64,000 nt of DNA from Echinarachnius parma (Eukaryota; Echinodermata; Echinoidea; Clypeasteroida; Echinarachniidae): positions 85,001 to 149,000 of the forward strand of contig JBAMJV010005490.1 of NCBI GenBank assembly GCA_037951105.1, in the 5' to 3' direction. Shown here in pieces: positions 32,000 to 45,400 of this stretch; within the stretch, counting starts at the first letter, position 1; each line of letters begins with the position of its first letter. The position numbers were made by a program, and so were the translations under genes. The notes under the pieces are model-generated. The model was given only the letters and a program-made list of their open reading frames with translations, was not told where the DNA came from and searched no databases.

Positions 32000-34900
32000 A
32001 GGAAGTAAGACCCAGTGCTTTAACACTTTGTCCGCCGTGCAGTAGATCCCGCCGTCGCCAGAATATTTTAGGCGCGCACGTGTGCACGCATCATATATTG
32101 TATGCGCGCGCGCGCCGCACGCATCGCACATAGCCCGCTGTCCCATTCATCGTGTATTCCCATTATATGACTTCGCCGAGCGCCAGTACAGCCGAAGTGC
32201 GCTTGCGCATGAAAATCATATGAATATTTATGAGGCCAGCCCCACGCACACGTGCCAGAGCGCTCCACTGTGCATGCACAAAAAAGTACGACGATAGCTA
32301 CTGTATATCGGGACTGCAAAACCATGCATAATGTCCATGTCAACAACTTTATCAACACTCGCACACAAGAAAAAAGGTATGAAACGATCGATAAAAGTAT
32401 GTAGAATTCAGATAAATTATCATCATTCACATACAAAATTTTCGAAATATCGAAAACTTACCTTATAAACGTCATCCCGAATAGCTCAAAATCCATTTTG
32501 GCGAAAAACAGCAGGTGAAAAAAGACCTTCTTTCGCAAGATTTTGTCCAAAGAGTCGCGTATCGAATTTGGTATCAACGTGTAGAATGGGCGTTCAGAAA
32601 GCCAATGACGTAAGCATCGAAATGAATTGTGGGAAGAGAATGCACTGAAAAGGGTAAACCCTGTGCTATGTCCAGACCGATACCGCTCCGATACCACATT
32701 TTCATGGCATGCATAATCGACCCAGAAGCCAGCCAAGTCTCGTAATGAGATGCGTGCGCACGCGATCAATGATGTCATGCATACATTATCGTTCGCGAAA
32801 GGTACCGCTCGCTGGCTATGTGCATCGTTGTCTGTGACTAGTCGAACAAAGCGGGCCGCTGCACTATCCAACAGAAACAAATTTTTTTTGTCGGCTGATT
32901 TCTCCCTCAATTTACCAGCAAATGCAAAAAAAACTTTCGTTTATGTGATCCCCAATTCATATACTTACCTACTTTGTTGTTTTGAAGACCACAAAATGTA
33001 GAAATAAAATGATTATTTCCCGTCCGTTTTCCTCACCGATGCGTCCTAAAACATAGCGTTAAACTGTTGAACGCAACAGTGTACGAATGGCTGGTATTGT
33101 TATCTCCAGCGCATTAGCATATATTGCGTGTAAATGGTTCACCTGAGTGAACCATTTACTTTGTAGATGTGGGGTACCCCACCCCCACCCACGGTGGGGG
33201 TCCCCACCCACCCCCCCCCCCCCCCAAGAAAAAAAAATGTATTTATAAAAAAAAATATTACCCTATGGCCCTAAATTTGGTGTCAAACGAAAGCTGACCA
33301 ATCACAGAGTCCGAAAAGTTTCGTCCAAAGATTGTCTATAGGGGTAGGTGCAAGATACAGTCAGTTGAAAATCGGTCATATTTTTGGTCTTATTTATCAC
33401 CATTTTCACCATTCAAAACCAATGAAAATTTAGCATCAAAAAATCAGAAATTTCATGGATATGAAAAAGAAAACTCTTACCTTTATTTTGATGTACTTTG
33501 AAGCCATGTAGACACATAAAAACTTCGGGAAAATACGATAGAGCGAGATCGTTCAACCCGGAAGTGTGCGCCGCGGGTGAGTACTCCGTATGCAAAAGTC
33601 ACATCACAACTAAAAAAACACGCACACAAAACACACATTTTTCTTTGTTAAATTCCCTTTATTCAATCAAACCAACATAATATCATCATTCAAATAATGT
33701 TAGTCTACGGAAAAATCAGATATTTTTTGAGATATTAGCACAAAAACAAGATCGAAATTTGCGTGTTGTCGGAATAGCAAGCCCTAAAATCGGGGTCCGT
33801 TTGGCGTCGCTACCATTAGATCTGTCATTGATACCCATTCAACAGGGGTAGCTAGGCTCATTCCCCAACAGAGGGCGTGCTTCGCCGGGTCAGATTTTCC
33901 CATAGACGTTTTGTGACCGTCGCGCTATTTCCTACCGCGATTGCACTGAGATGCATGTGGGGGTAGGCCTCAGAACAACACTGTTTTGAATGTGTTTGGT
34001 ACATGCTAGGTCCGTAGTTTTTGGCATATAGTATTCTGATGTGTTATTCATCAACCCAATGACGTCATTGGAAAGTTTGTTGACTTTTTCAATCTTCGGT
34101 GACGATCTTTTCAGAGGTAAGTTTTCCGGTTTTTCAAGGCGATTTTCGTCCTTCTCGATGATATATGAGATTTATTGATTGTTTCGATGCGGTTGTATTT
34201 TCAAAAAGAGAATATTCTCAGCTTTCAATTGATATAAAACTCTTTTGCTGATTATGTAGCGGTTTTTTGCGAAATACTCGGACCTCCACCGATGCACCGC
34301 ACGCGTTTTGAGATTTTTTCACGCACATTCACGGGGCGCGCTGGGCTGGTTTGCCGTCTGCTTACCACACGCAGCTCAGTCCCACGTGTACAATTATTAC
34401 GCGTACTGCATAGGGTGCATTATTTTCAAGATTTATACTGCATTCTTTGACTTTACTTGTTCAACAATACTCAATTTAATATTTATTTAATCCTAATGAA
34501 AAAATAAATAAAATATTCGAAATTTCCCACCAGATCCACTAATTTTGAAGGGGAATATAAATGGATAATTGAACATTTTCTGTCTTGTCTCTTGATCAAT
34601 TTAGGAATCTTAAAATTAAATGTGATTTGTAAGTTCAGATTTTTCAGAATAGTGTACATTGCTTGAGTGATGTCTAACTATTATTTAATTTCTTTTTATG
34701 CAATCGTTATGAAAAGACTTATATTTTATAGTTACCTGAATTTAAATTCATATAGTTTTGGTTTTACGCAGCATAACAATGTCATGCAAGTTTATATTCA
34801 CAACTTCTGAAGTTTTTGATCAATTTCACGATAAGCATATCCCTTTTGATTAAATTGTCTTTTTAAAATTTCTTTTCATTCTTACTAGGGTCAAGAAAAT

Positions 34901-36900
34901 AAATTCTTACCTCTTGACGGCGGTGCGAGGTCGGTTGCCATCGCCGATCGTTCATCCCCTGCGACAAGACGCAAGGTTGCTAACGTCAGCCTTGTACAAC
35001 GATGCAAGTTTGCAAACAGCAAGCTTGCTTCATGATGGATATGTGCGAGGTAAAGGGTCGCTCACGTCGACCCTACCTCAGGTTGAATGTTGATGATGTG
35101 TCATGTTGTTTGATTTTTTTCTTTATTTATTTTCAACATATTGAACAATAATTATGATTTATACAACTTAAATGATATTAAAGAAATATATACATTGCAT
35201 ATTACAAACATTGTATTACGGTACTGATAAATTGATCAACGTAATACTAATAGACAATAGTAAAGGAGAATAAAACATCTTTTCAATACATGGGTAATTA
35301 TGATAAATCCCTCAACTAATAAATATAATGTTGCTAACTTCAACTTTTCAGGTGGGATGACATTTAAACTGTCGGGTGTCAAGTTTATTATTGCATGATT
35401 TGTTCCACCTGTTCTTTGCTGTTCATATTGCATGCCATGTTGCGTACATGCCTTTTTAACTTTTAAGAATAACTTAATCTTTTATTCTAACATGAAATGT
35501 GAAATTGCAAGTACTAACTACTATAATAATGTTGCACTTTATTACACATGAAGAACAACTCATTAAACTTTAATGGACATGAAATGAAGTTATACAAACT
35601 TGTGTTGTATTGCACAAATCATCAAGATAATATTACAAATGGGTACTACTGGTAACTATATGAGATCAAAAGCTACTTCAACTTGGGAATTATACTACGA
35701 AGTACAATGTGATGTCGGCTGTCGCTCTTTACAAATCTGGTGATTAACATTAATCTTTTGAAGATAATATTGTTGGTAATTATTTTTACTTCTCCTGTAG
35801 TAAACATAATCTGCCGAGCCCTGTAAAATAAAAGAGAAAAAAACAAGGTAAGATGGGTTGATAAACAATTCATCATGATGTCATAAATATTATAAACGTT
35901 TCTTTTTTTGTATTTTATTTACTTTAGTCTTAACAAAAATAATAAAACTAATCAGTCTAGATTATTAAAAGTATATAATCATTATTGTATTAATAGTTAT
36001 GTATTAATTTATTAAATACAATATGTCTAGAATAAAGGTCAACATAATCATAATAATTTTACTAGAACGAATTTATTTTTTGCATTTCATGCAAGACTAG
36101 AACAATTAATTTTGTTTGCATTTCATGCAAGAAATTTGTTTGTTTTTATCATTTTCCTAACTTGCAGACAGTATTTCACTTCAAATTTGAAAGAATATAA
36201 CAATTTTGTAGTTATATTCCAAATTTGAAGTTAAATACTAATCTCCAAGATAGGTGTAAGAAAACAAATTTTCGCTTGAAATACGAAAACTAAAATGCAT
36301 TGTTTACATTTCCCGATATCATGCATATTCAATCGGGCCAGCGCGCGATTGACATGCAATCGCCAATCACCGTGGCCGCTGGCTGCGTGCGGCGCGTGTT
36401 GCTGTGCACTACCACCGCGCCGCACGCATCGGCCAAACGACCCCCCGCCGATCGCGAAGCTCGCTAGTGAAATCGGCGGTCACAAAAAGTAATGCAAAAA
36501 GTGAGCATGAAACATCTGCTTTTTTCTGGATTTTGGTAAGACGTTTCAAAAAACTAACTTCAGATTTGAGATCTGTGATTATCGTTCTTCATTTTGATAT
36601 GTAATTCGCCCCGATTTGTAGAAGTTCAGAATTTACATGAGCGTGCCTAACAGGGGAGATGATCTATTCATTCATCCCCCCTCCCTGATGAATAGGTATT
36701 ACGTAAGTATCTACGCCCATGACTGGAGAGGTTTACCCGAGGTTTAGCTCCATACAACAGTATAGCATAGCATAGCATTAGCCATACGCATGAGCAAATG
36801 CATGCAGACCGGTGCATGTAAACCGGTGATCGTTCGGATGCATTCACACGTGCACGGCCACAGTCAGTCACGGCTCACAGCTCAGACACACACCGTTACG
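32000..36900. other. CpG-richer patches with isolated splice-donor motifs
   Basis: GC-rich patches at about 32060-32280, 32700-32860, 33530-33600, 34270-34400, 34900-35080, 36330-36480 and 36750-36900 interrupt AT-rich DNA. Three minus-strand ATG-plus-donor arrangements are visible: MDFELFGMTFI ending at 32460, MASKYIKIK ending near 33483, and MATDLAPPSR ending near 34910. None could be linked to a downstream exon with family similarity. Promoters, first exons or noncoding RNA are possible, but nothing is proven. Confidence 0.25.
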
Positions 36901-37430
36901 TACAGACTACAGTCATCGCGCCAGATAAGTTACTTACATAAATGAAATTGCATATTTGGGTGGGAAAATGAATATAGTACATCTCATTCTGACTTACCGG
37001 CACCTCGAAATGTCGATGAAGGAATCCGTCAATCTAGTTTGAAGTTTCTCGGTATAATCAATGACAGAGAATCAGACAGAGTTAGGACAAAATCCGCCCA
37101 GCTACCTTGCTATTCTGTAAACATTGGAAAATTACGAGTGCTTCCTCTTTCAATAATGAAACATGGTGCACAATACATGCAGCGCATGCATTGATCACAC
37201 AAAGCGCATGCATTGATCACACAAAGCGCATGCATTGATCACACAAAGTATTATTCTTCAAAAGTGGAAACACACTAACGTAGTAAACATTATGACGTCA
37301 CAATCGCATGATCCGAATTTTGCATTCATTCATGACGCTAGATGAGAAAATTCAAGGGGCGTGGTCAGTTACGTTACGTACTCGAGAGCTGGCGCTTTCT
37401 AATGGCTAGATCTGCTCCGGCCTGTCTATA

Positions 37431-38365
37431 CAGGGTGGCCCAGAAAGGATGCAACACCTACGATCGTTAATTTCATCAACACCATCCCCCACCATCGACC
37501 AAATGTCATTGTCATTGTCATTGTCATTGTCATTTCTTCTGAATCTTCTGAATCGAATCCGGACATCGCTAGAAATCAGCACTATTGTCCAGAGCTGGTC
37601 TGTCTATCGTGCGGCGTGCATTTTAGTTCAACTTTAAGAGGTCTTTATTTAATTGATTTTTAAAGGCTAAGTGTGTGTTTGAGTTTTTGGTTGAGAAGGG
37701 TAGGTTGTTCCAATCTTTGAGTGTGTGAGGGAGGAAGCTGTTAAGGTATGCTTTAGTCCGGCATTGGAGTGGAGTATATCGATCAGGATCTCCTCTCATG
37801 GGTCGTGTTGACTTTTTTACGTATGTTGGGATATTGACTGCCGCTTCTTGATGAATAGCTTTATGGAATATTTCCAACAAAATGATACCATGAGCATTGT
37901 TTTGGGGTAAGGCGTTTGGATCCTAGGGCCATTTTTCTGAGGCAATGTCTTTTCCTAAATTTGCTACTTTTTCGTCTCCAGCGATCCTCGGAACACTGAG
38001 ACATTCTCGCCCCACGGCCTGCCTTAGAATTAGCTGTACATAAGAATGGCTCACATTGTCTTCCTTACAAAGGGAGAGCAGTCATGTGGTTCTTCTGTAC
38101 AGCTAATTATATGGTAGGCCTTGGGGCGAGAATGTCTCAGTGTTCAGAGGATCGCTGGAGACGAAAAAGTAGCAAATTTAGGAAACGACATTGCCTCAGA
38201 AATATGGCACTAGGATCCAAACGCCTTACCCAAAATCAATGCTCATGGTATCATTTTGTTGGAAAAAGAATGTTCTACACAATCAACCAAAAAACAACGA
38301 CATTTGGTCGATGGTGTTGATGAAATTAACGATCGTAGGTGTTGCAACCTTTCTGGGCCACCCTG
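37431..38365. mobile_element. TA-flanked foldback element
   Basis: Ends CAGGGTGGCCCAGAAAGG and CCTTTCTGGGCCACCCTG are inverted, with TA on both outer sides (37429-37430, 38366-38367). The two arms, about 290 bp, match through GTAGGTGTTGCA..., ATGGTATCATTTTG, GATCC..ACGCCTTACCC and GCTGGAGACGAAAAAGTAGC. The left arm is longer because a LINE tail is inserted at about 37508-37869. Confidence 0.9.
37508..37869 (-). pseudogene. 5'-truncated LINE C-terminus inside the foldback
   Basis: The minus strand encodes AYLNSFLPHTLKDWNNLP followed by a lysine-rich end and stop at 37623. This is the typical C-terminal motif of CR1/L2-like non-LTR reverse transcriptases. About 50 bp of 3' sequence leads to a tandem tail of AATGAC units (TCATTGTCATTG on the plus strand, 37505-37535). 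It is a dead-on-arrival insertion. Confidence 0.8.
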
Positions 38366-38422
38366 TATAGGGCCTATATATCGGGATTGCAGATCGCAAA
38401 AGGAAAGATTTGTTGGATATCC

Positions 38423-38597
38423 AATAATTCAAATATAAATGTAAATAGAGAAAAACAAATACAAAGACATATAATATAATATAATTGTAAAACTACACTC
38501 TTTCTACACTCGAGCAAGAGAGAGAGAGAAAGAGTGTAGTTTTACTATTATGTTATATGTCTATTAGCTCTATATTTACATTTATATTTGAATTATT
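38423..38597. repeat. AT-rich hairpin element
   Basis: AATAATTCAAATATAAATGT on the left mirrors ACATTTATATTTGAATTATT on the right. An inner stem AAAACTACACTCTTTC/GAAAGAGTGTAGTTTT encloses a GAGA-rich loop. A TCTC-rich microsatellite follows immediately. Confidence 0.85.
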
Positions 38598-39075
38598 ATA
38601 ACTACACTCTTTCTCTCTCTCTCTTGCTCGTTTGTCCTTTCTTTCTCCTTCTTTGTCTTTCTTTCGATTACCCCCTTCTTATTCTCCAGCCTCCTCTCAA
38701 TCTTAGGCGTCGATTTCTTCTCGCCATTGGGGGGGGGGGGGGGGGGGGGGGGTGATTCGTCATTTTGACCATCTCTGGCGAGGGAGCGAGGCGACAACCC
38801 AGCAGCGTGCCCGGGTTTTTATGGCTGAGGGGGGGGGGGCAAAGCTTTTGAGTTCAGCTGTTTATAAATTGTAACGTTGTATTGGTCAAATGTATTAAAT
38901 GTAACGTTGAGTATTGGTCAAACTTAACTTTAGTAACCAAAACCTGCACGATTACGGTACAAACTAATATGTATAACTTCACCATGCTCGAAAAGTATAC
39001 ACAATTACAAACGACAAAGTAAAACCCCTGTTATCATTCAAAAAGAGCCGTTACAACTCGAGTGTCAAATTAACT

Positions 39076-39412
39076 CTAGAGAGAAGCGCTAGCGCTAGGT
39101 CCTCCTAATACGGGACTGTAATGCGATAGTTACCGCGCATATTCATGTGTATCGCAAGTGCGGAGTCGCGCTAACACATGGAGAGAAGTCGAGGAGGCGC
39201 ATATTATATCACTGATTTTTTTGCGGAATGGAGGGAAAAATCATAATTTTAATCGACCCGATAGTTGGATCACATAATGGAGAGTGAATTGGTGGTAAGT
39301 ACCGTATCATATGTACTGTTTTAAGCACAATTAGCGTGCTTACAAATATTAATTTTCAGTCCCGTATTAAGAGGACCTAGAACGCTTGCGCCTCGCGCTA
39401 GCGTTCTCTAAA
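39076..39412. repeat. TIR element with CpG-rich ends
   Basis: TAGAGAGAAGCGCTAGCG and AGGTCCTCCTAATACGGGAC on the left are mirrored by GTCCCGTATTAAGAGGACCT and CGCTAGCGTTCTCTA on the right. Inside is ATGGAGAGTGAATTGGTG|GTAAGT, which imitates a first exon but is part of the element. Confidence 0.7.
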
Positions 39413-39679
39413 AAGTGATGGCCGGACGTCAATCACTTTTATAAATATTTTGAAAGCAAATTTCACAACAATTAGAGCATTTGAATGGGAATTATTATTA
39501 TTTCCCATGTTTTTTTCGATGATCTTTCATATGGAATTGAAATCAACCAAATCCGTTACAATTAATTTTTGGGGGGCACTTTGGAAATTACCAATACTCA
39601 ACGTTACCTTTAAGTGCACATTGCAAGCATCATGTTATGAGCTGGGCTTGTCCATATGAACTTTAGCCTGATAGATACA

Positions 39680-40075
39680 TATATTGCAAGCATTCTGATG
39701 GAACCCAGTCATGGGATACCCATATTGGGAAGCTTATTGGGGGTCCAGGGGGCGGAGCCCCGGAAGCTTTGGGATTTGTAATATCCAGATATAAAGATGT
39801 TGGTCTATAATTATGTTAGTTAATTGGCTTTTGAATTAGCCGTTTACAGATTGGAAGATTATTAAGTGCACATTGCAAGCGATCCTGTTATGATGAGGGG
39901 GCACTGTCCAAGTATGGATGAATTTTAGCCTGATAGATAAATAATGTCGATTGCAATCATCCTGATGAACCCTGAATAGAACAAGTCAAGGGATACCCAC
40001 ATTGGAAAGCTTATTGGGGGTCCAGGGGGCGAAGCCCCCGGAAGCTTTTGGATTTGAATATCCAGAAATATTGAA
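39680..40075. repeat. Diverged direct duplication, about 285-bp spacing
   Basis: GCTTATTGGGGGTCCAGGGG and CCCGGAAGCTTT occur near 39731 and 40010, preceded in both by GATACCCA.ATTGG and TGCACATTGCAAGC. The complement is at 1697-1740 (CTTCCGGGGGCTCCGCCCCC). Confidence 0.75.
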
Positions 40076-42327
40076 TAGTTAGCTCAATTTCAGTTGAGCG
40101 AAGCGCAAACGCACAGTGGGCCAGGAGCGCCTGAAAATTTGCCAAGAGATAAGTCCTGAATAAAAATATTTAATGAGTAGCCTACATGGCTGGTACTGGG
40201 TCAAATAAACCTTTCAGGGGCCGCAGCCCCGGAAAATTTTGGACTTTGGGGCAGTTTAGCATTATCAAAAAGTGGTTTAAAGAAGACTATTAACAACTTC
40301 CATTCATGAGATGGGGGCAATGCTCCTTAATTTTAATATTATATATTTTTTGAACCCCAAATATTGGGGGGGGGGGGATGATAATACAGGCCATCCCCCC
40401 CACCTGAAATATTGAGGGGGATATATCCCCCCCCCCCATCCCCCCGTGATCGACGCCCCTGTCTCTCTTTATCCATACTTTCTATTTTGCTCTACACCTC
40501 TCTCCAACTCCTCCCTCTCCTTGTTTCACCGCTGTAGCGTCAATTCGAGAACGTTAGTATATATTATTGCTGTATATAGTGCTTCTTCGTCATTTATAAT
40601 TTGTATGATTATTGTAAATATTGCAGTTTTTTTTTGCGTAATTATAGGCTACGATTTATTTGTGTATTTTCCATGTATCTATGAATATTATTATTGCACC
40701 ATGATCATTGTTGGTCTCCGGACCTTTGTATCATGTTGTTATCATACCGGAAATACATAAAATAAAAACATTTAAATGAACAATATATACAAACGGAGCA
40801 TGATGGTCCCCTCAAGACAGAATTGGGCGCACTCTGGATTGTATGAAGTGAGGCTGGTTTAAATTATAGATTGTAAGAAGTTTAGTCCATTCAGTGGTGA
40901 TACGAACGAAAAATTAATTTACGAAGTTCTCGGAGTTTGTTTTTTGCTGTTGGTACCGCAGAGCCTCGTTGGTCCCCTTCTATTTCTGGCTTTATTTCTT
41001 GGATTTGGGGGTATTATGAAATCGAAGATGAAATACAGCAGGTTAGCAATCATCCTCTGTCTCGAAGCGGTCCCTCTTAGCAAATGGAGGTTAACCAGAT
41101 AGATATAGGCGTAGGAGGCGGGGGGGGGGGGGGGTCTAGGGGCCTGCAGCCACTGGGCGTATATAGGGTGGAGCCTGGGAGGGGGGAGCTTGGGGGGCTC
41201 TTGTCTCCAAATAACATTCATGGCTTATATCTCATTCGATACCAGTGATTTTTTATTTTTTTAAAGGTATTTCTTTAGACAAGATATTTTGTTTGGCTCA
41301 GATTTTACTTCATGTTAAGTCAAACTTCCTTCCTACGCATTCACCAGATTGCATAATTTAAGTAAAACATTGCAAAAGCACCCTTACCGTGCACGGGCGG
41401 ACACCCACCTTTATTCTTTATTTTATACTGCAGGGTAGGCCTGTCAGTCAGTTATGCAAAACTGCTTTACAAAGGCGCCCTGCAGTTTAACTTGCATGTT
41501 GAAAAACAAAGTATATAAACATCCAATACATTATACAAATTCAAAACAAACATATAAATGATGGGGAGAGTGAATAAAAGATATCATTAAATATATAGGG
41601 GCCTACACGCATAATGATATAGCATGTTAAGTATATATACTTATGAAATAGAATTTAAATCAATATAAAGCTTTACCATCACACCCTCCCTTGACCCTTC
41701 CCACTCTCGGTCGCTTCGCTCCCTCTACTGGGGAATCGGTCTTGTGTACGTCTGTAATACTTTGAGCATGTTGTATGCACTAATTCAACCCCAATTCAAC
41801 CATTCAACATGTCACTTTGCAAATATTATGTTTGGGGGTGCATAATGCTTTTCTTCATGGAACAGATATAACCTCTTTTTCCGGGGGGGGGGGGGGGGGG
41901 GGGGCTAAAACATAGGGGGGCCTAAAAGATTGAGCCTCATGTTATATATGGGAAGTTATATATATTATATCTAGAGTAACATGAATGCATGTCGGCCGTT
42001 TTGAGTGATGTGGTGTATCCATGAGATGCCCCCAACATAAAATTGTTCTTCTGTAAATTGTGTGCATATTACGGAAAATAAATAATTGTCTCACTACAAT
42101 TACCGAGAGGCGAATTAATTGTTCAGGGGGATGTGCCCCCCCCCCCCCCCCCCCCTCTCCCGGGCTACGCCACTATATCGACCATCTGACACTTCGCATT
42201 TCGGCCTGGTTGACTCTGCCCATAGAGTTGTATACTGTCGCGTTGTCGGATCCATCCACGGATCGGATCGGATATGATTAGTCCGGTGGCATGGTGGTGT
42301 TTGCAACTGCAAGTGTGATATCGTGAC

Positions 42328-42423
42328 ATGCAGAGAATCATTATGTCAGGGGATGGAACTATTTCCAAGGCTTTAAAGTCCGTATTGGAGAGAGTCAAAA
42401 CTGCCAGTTTACAGAGGCCATCG
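42328..42423 (+). CDS. PLPBP: PLPBP exon 1
   Basis: [20 protein letters not shown] is the first part; the exon ends CCATCG|GTAGGT, phase 0. An in-frame TGA at 42316-42318 fixes the upstream limit. The second ATG (42343) is an equally plausible start. The 150 bp before it are CpG-richer, begin just after a GGCTACGCCAC transposon end, and probably hold the promoter. Confidence 0.85.
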
Positions 42424-45400
42424 GTAGGTCTTTCATTAATTTAATCCCAACCATGATATGTTTATTTCGACCTTTTAATTGTCTTATTTATCACTTGCTA
42501 CATAAATAGAGTTGATGAATTTCTGAATTTGCTTTTAGATATATATATTTTTCTACGTATGAAGTATATAACCACTTTTTTTCGCAGACGTGAGCGTTGT
42601 CGATTAATTTACAGCTTGCGGTGCTCAGCGAAACTTCGTAAACGTTCCTATGATTATAAATACGCGGCGTTGTTGAACCGATATCGCAAATTGACACAAT
42701 TTTAAGGTGTGGAAAGGGGCCGGAAAAAAGCCACAAAATGTCGACTATCCCACGGCATTCAAAGTAGATGCGTTAATCTAATAGACCCAAACCCACTCAC
42801 ATTAGTAGATTCTAAGTGAATACATTATTTGTATCAATTGCATATACAAACGAATATTTATTGACTAAATTATGTAATTTTTTTTTTGGTGTAAATCATT
42901 ATTGTATATAATAATTATTATGTTTCCTTTTTTTCTAATCTTAAAATAATATGTGACCTTAGTCCTTACAGTTACACCACAAAACGACCGTTATGTCGCG
43001 GATATTGGATAGACTGTTTCTCTGTTAATATATGGAAAAGTAGTCCCATTTGCTCCCTGCACGCGCGGCCGGGATGCGGGAGCGCGCGCGCATATTACAC
43101 AACGTGTCAAACTTTCCTCTTCACGAGCTCCTAACACGCTAGTATGAACATAAAATACTACCAATTCCAAACCAGAATGAATTGAGAGCTGGGTCACTCG
43201 GCATTCGATTCTTTATATTGTTTTTTATAACATGTTACAATTTGGAAGAGAATCAATATTGCATCTCGTCGGACCAGCTCTTGAAAATGACTCTTGAGCT
43301 TCATTTTTCCCCGCCTTTTTGTATCTTATACACGCAAATTGTACAGTAATGTAGGTTACGCGCGGCGAGGGTCAACTTTGAACGGTTGTAACTCGTCGGC
43401 CGAATGTTCTTACGATCTGGGTCTCTCGGCATTCGATGTTAAAAACATAAATTTATAACATATGTAAAACTCATGCTGATTGGTTACTGAACGTCGTCGG
43501 ATATAAAGATTTACTAAAGAGCCTTTTATTTTTAAACCAATCGCCTCTATGGACATAGCGCCTCATTAGCATATCGGACGATTACGTCATATGACTGCTA
43601 CATTCATTGGTGGGTGAACGTACGTACAGTATTTTGTACGTACATATTTTTAAAACATATTTTTTGTGCGCTTAACATTATGGAGATCAAATATGTTTAA
43701 AATCATGTAACGTTAGTGTTTTTTATTTCATTATAATCGAGGACAAAACTGCTGATCTAGAGCGATTTCCGCTCGAAAGATACTGCAATCTACCTATTTC
43801 CGATAATGGACAAGTCCAAACTTTTAGACCGCGTATGCTCATGAATAATTCATGAAGCTTGAACTTGAGCGCGCTGTGCGCGCGTTAGCGCAGAAAATTG
43901 ATTTAATGGGAATTTCAGTGCAAAACTTTTCCATATGGTTAGTTATTAGCTTTAGTTTAATACTTAATAATACATAGTCAATTTTTTTTTTTAATTTTTT
44001 TTTTTTCCTGAATTCAGGATTTTATATTTCCTGAATGAAGGTACCTTAATCTACCTTCCGTGAAATTTTGATTGCCAGAAATCATGTTTAAATAACTTTG
44101 TTCATCGAATAAAAATTATCAGATTACAGCGCTTGAATGGACGCCGATCTTTGAAGTGGCCCGTTTCTCCCTTATTTTAAAACTGCTTTAGCCATTTTTC
44201 AAATCTTTGGCACTCATTTTCTGAAGGTTTGTCTTTTCTGAATATGACAAATAATTGATTATATTCCATTTTAAAGATAATGAATTCAACTGTAATGCAG
44301 TGAAAATCAGCATAATCATTTTCCCAGACTTATTGGTCGTTTTGTGGCTTAAGGTCACATATAGCCCTTTGGCAATGCCAATGCAATGGCATTGGCGTCG
44401 ATCTGTAATTGATACCCATTCATCAGGGGGGGATGATCTATTCATTCATCCCCCCTGATGAATGGGTATTATGTAAGTATCGACGCCCACGGCCATTGGC
44501 ATTATTTACTTAAATTTTAAAAGATTATAGATGTACACATTTTTGTTTTAAAAAAATACTGTCCAGACTGTACAAAATTCTGACTTACAATTAATTGTAT
44601 CTTACAATTGATTGTATATATTATCTTTCTGCAACGGGGCCCAGATGATGCACTGTTTGGTCGGATTTGCGTGATGGACAGGCAGCATCTTTTATTTTTA
44701 TTATTATTATTATTTATTCGGCCAAAATTCAAACAGATACAGAGTACCGTATTTGCTGGTGTATTAACCGCACCTTTAAAAAAAAAAAAAAAAAGAAAAA
44801 AAAAAGGGGTGCAGTTAATACACGACCGTATTAACCGCACTCTTTTATTTATTTATTTTTAAAATTTTTTTAGGGGTGCGGTTAATACACTGGAGCGGTT
44901 AATACACCGGAGCGGTTAATACACCGACAAATACGGTATACAAAATACAAAATACAAAATACAAACGGTCAATAAAGAAAGTGAAGGAAAGGGAGAAAAG
45001 GGACAGTTACAAGTGGGCCAGGGCTCACAAAAGTAAAATTCTTTACTATTGCCCGGAGACATGCAAGCCCTTGTAGAAGCTCCATTGAAATAAATGTTGA
45101 ATATAATAATTGTGATAGGACTGATTATGAATAATATAAGTATCGTCATTTTGAATGATTTCCAACATTACCAAACAACAACAGTTCAGCAGTGTAAATG
45201 TGTAATAATTATGTCATGTCAGCAAAAATCTGTTTTCTACTTTTCAGACTATTCCGAATGTTGAACCAAGACTAGTGGCTGTCAGTAAGACCAAACCATC
45301 AGCATTGGTGGTTGAGGCCTACCAGTGCGGACAGCGCCATTTTGGAGAAAATTATGTAAGTTAGTTAACTAGTTCTATACAGCACAAATTCAGCACCCAA

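Larger units (their letters stand above)
27139..42327. other. Intergenic tract between divergent genes
   Basis: About 15 kb between the divergent pantothenate kinase and PLPBP promoters. It holds a minisatellite, nested TIR elements (28.6-30.9 kb), repeat fragments (31.0-31.5 kb), CpG-richer patches (32.0-36.9 kb), a foldback with a captured LINE tail (37.4-38.4 kb), further hairpins, a duplicated block (39.7 and 40.0 kb) and G/C homopolymers. I found no ORF with a family match apart from the LINE tail. Confidence 0.6.

Noticed and set aside
32458-32910. 150-codon minus-strand ORF
   Set aside because: The longest open frame in the window, but the translation resembles no family and has no conserved blocks. 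Only its last codons with a donor look exon-like, so I mention that part as a weak first-exon signal.
39277-39300. ATG followed by a perfect GTAAGT donor, MESELV
   Set aside because: It lies within a TIR element, has only six codons and no downstream exon.
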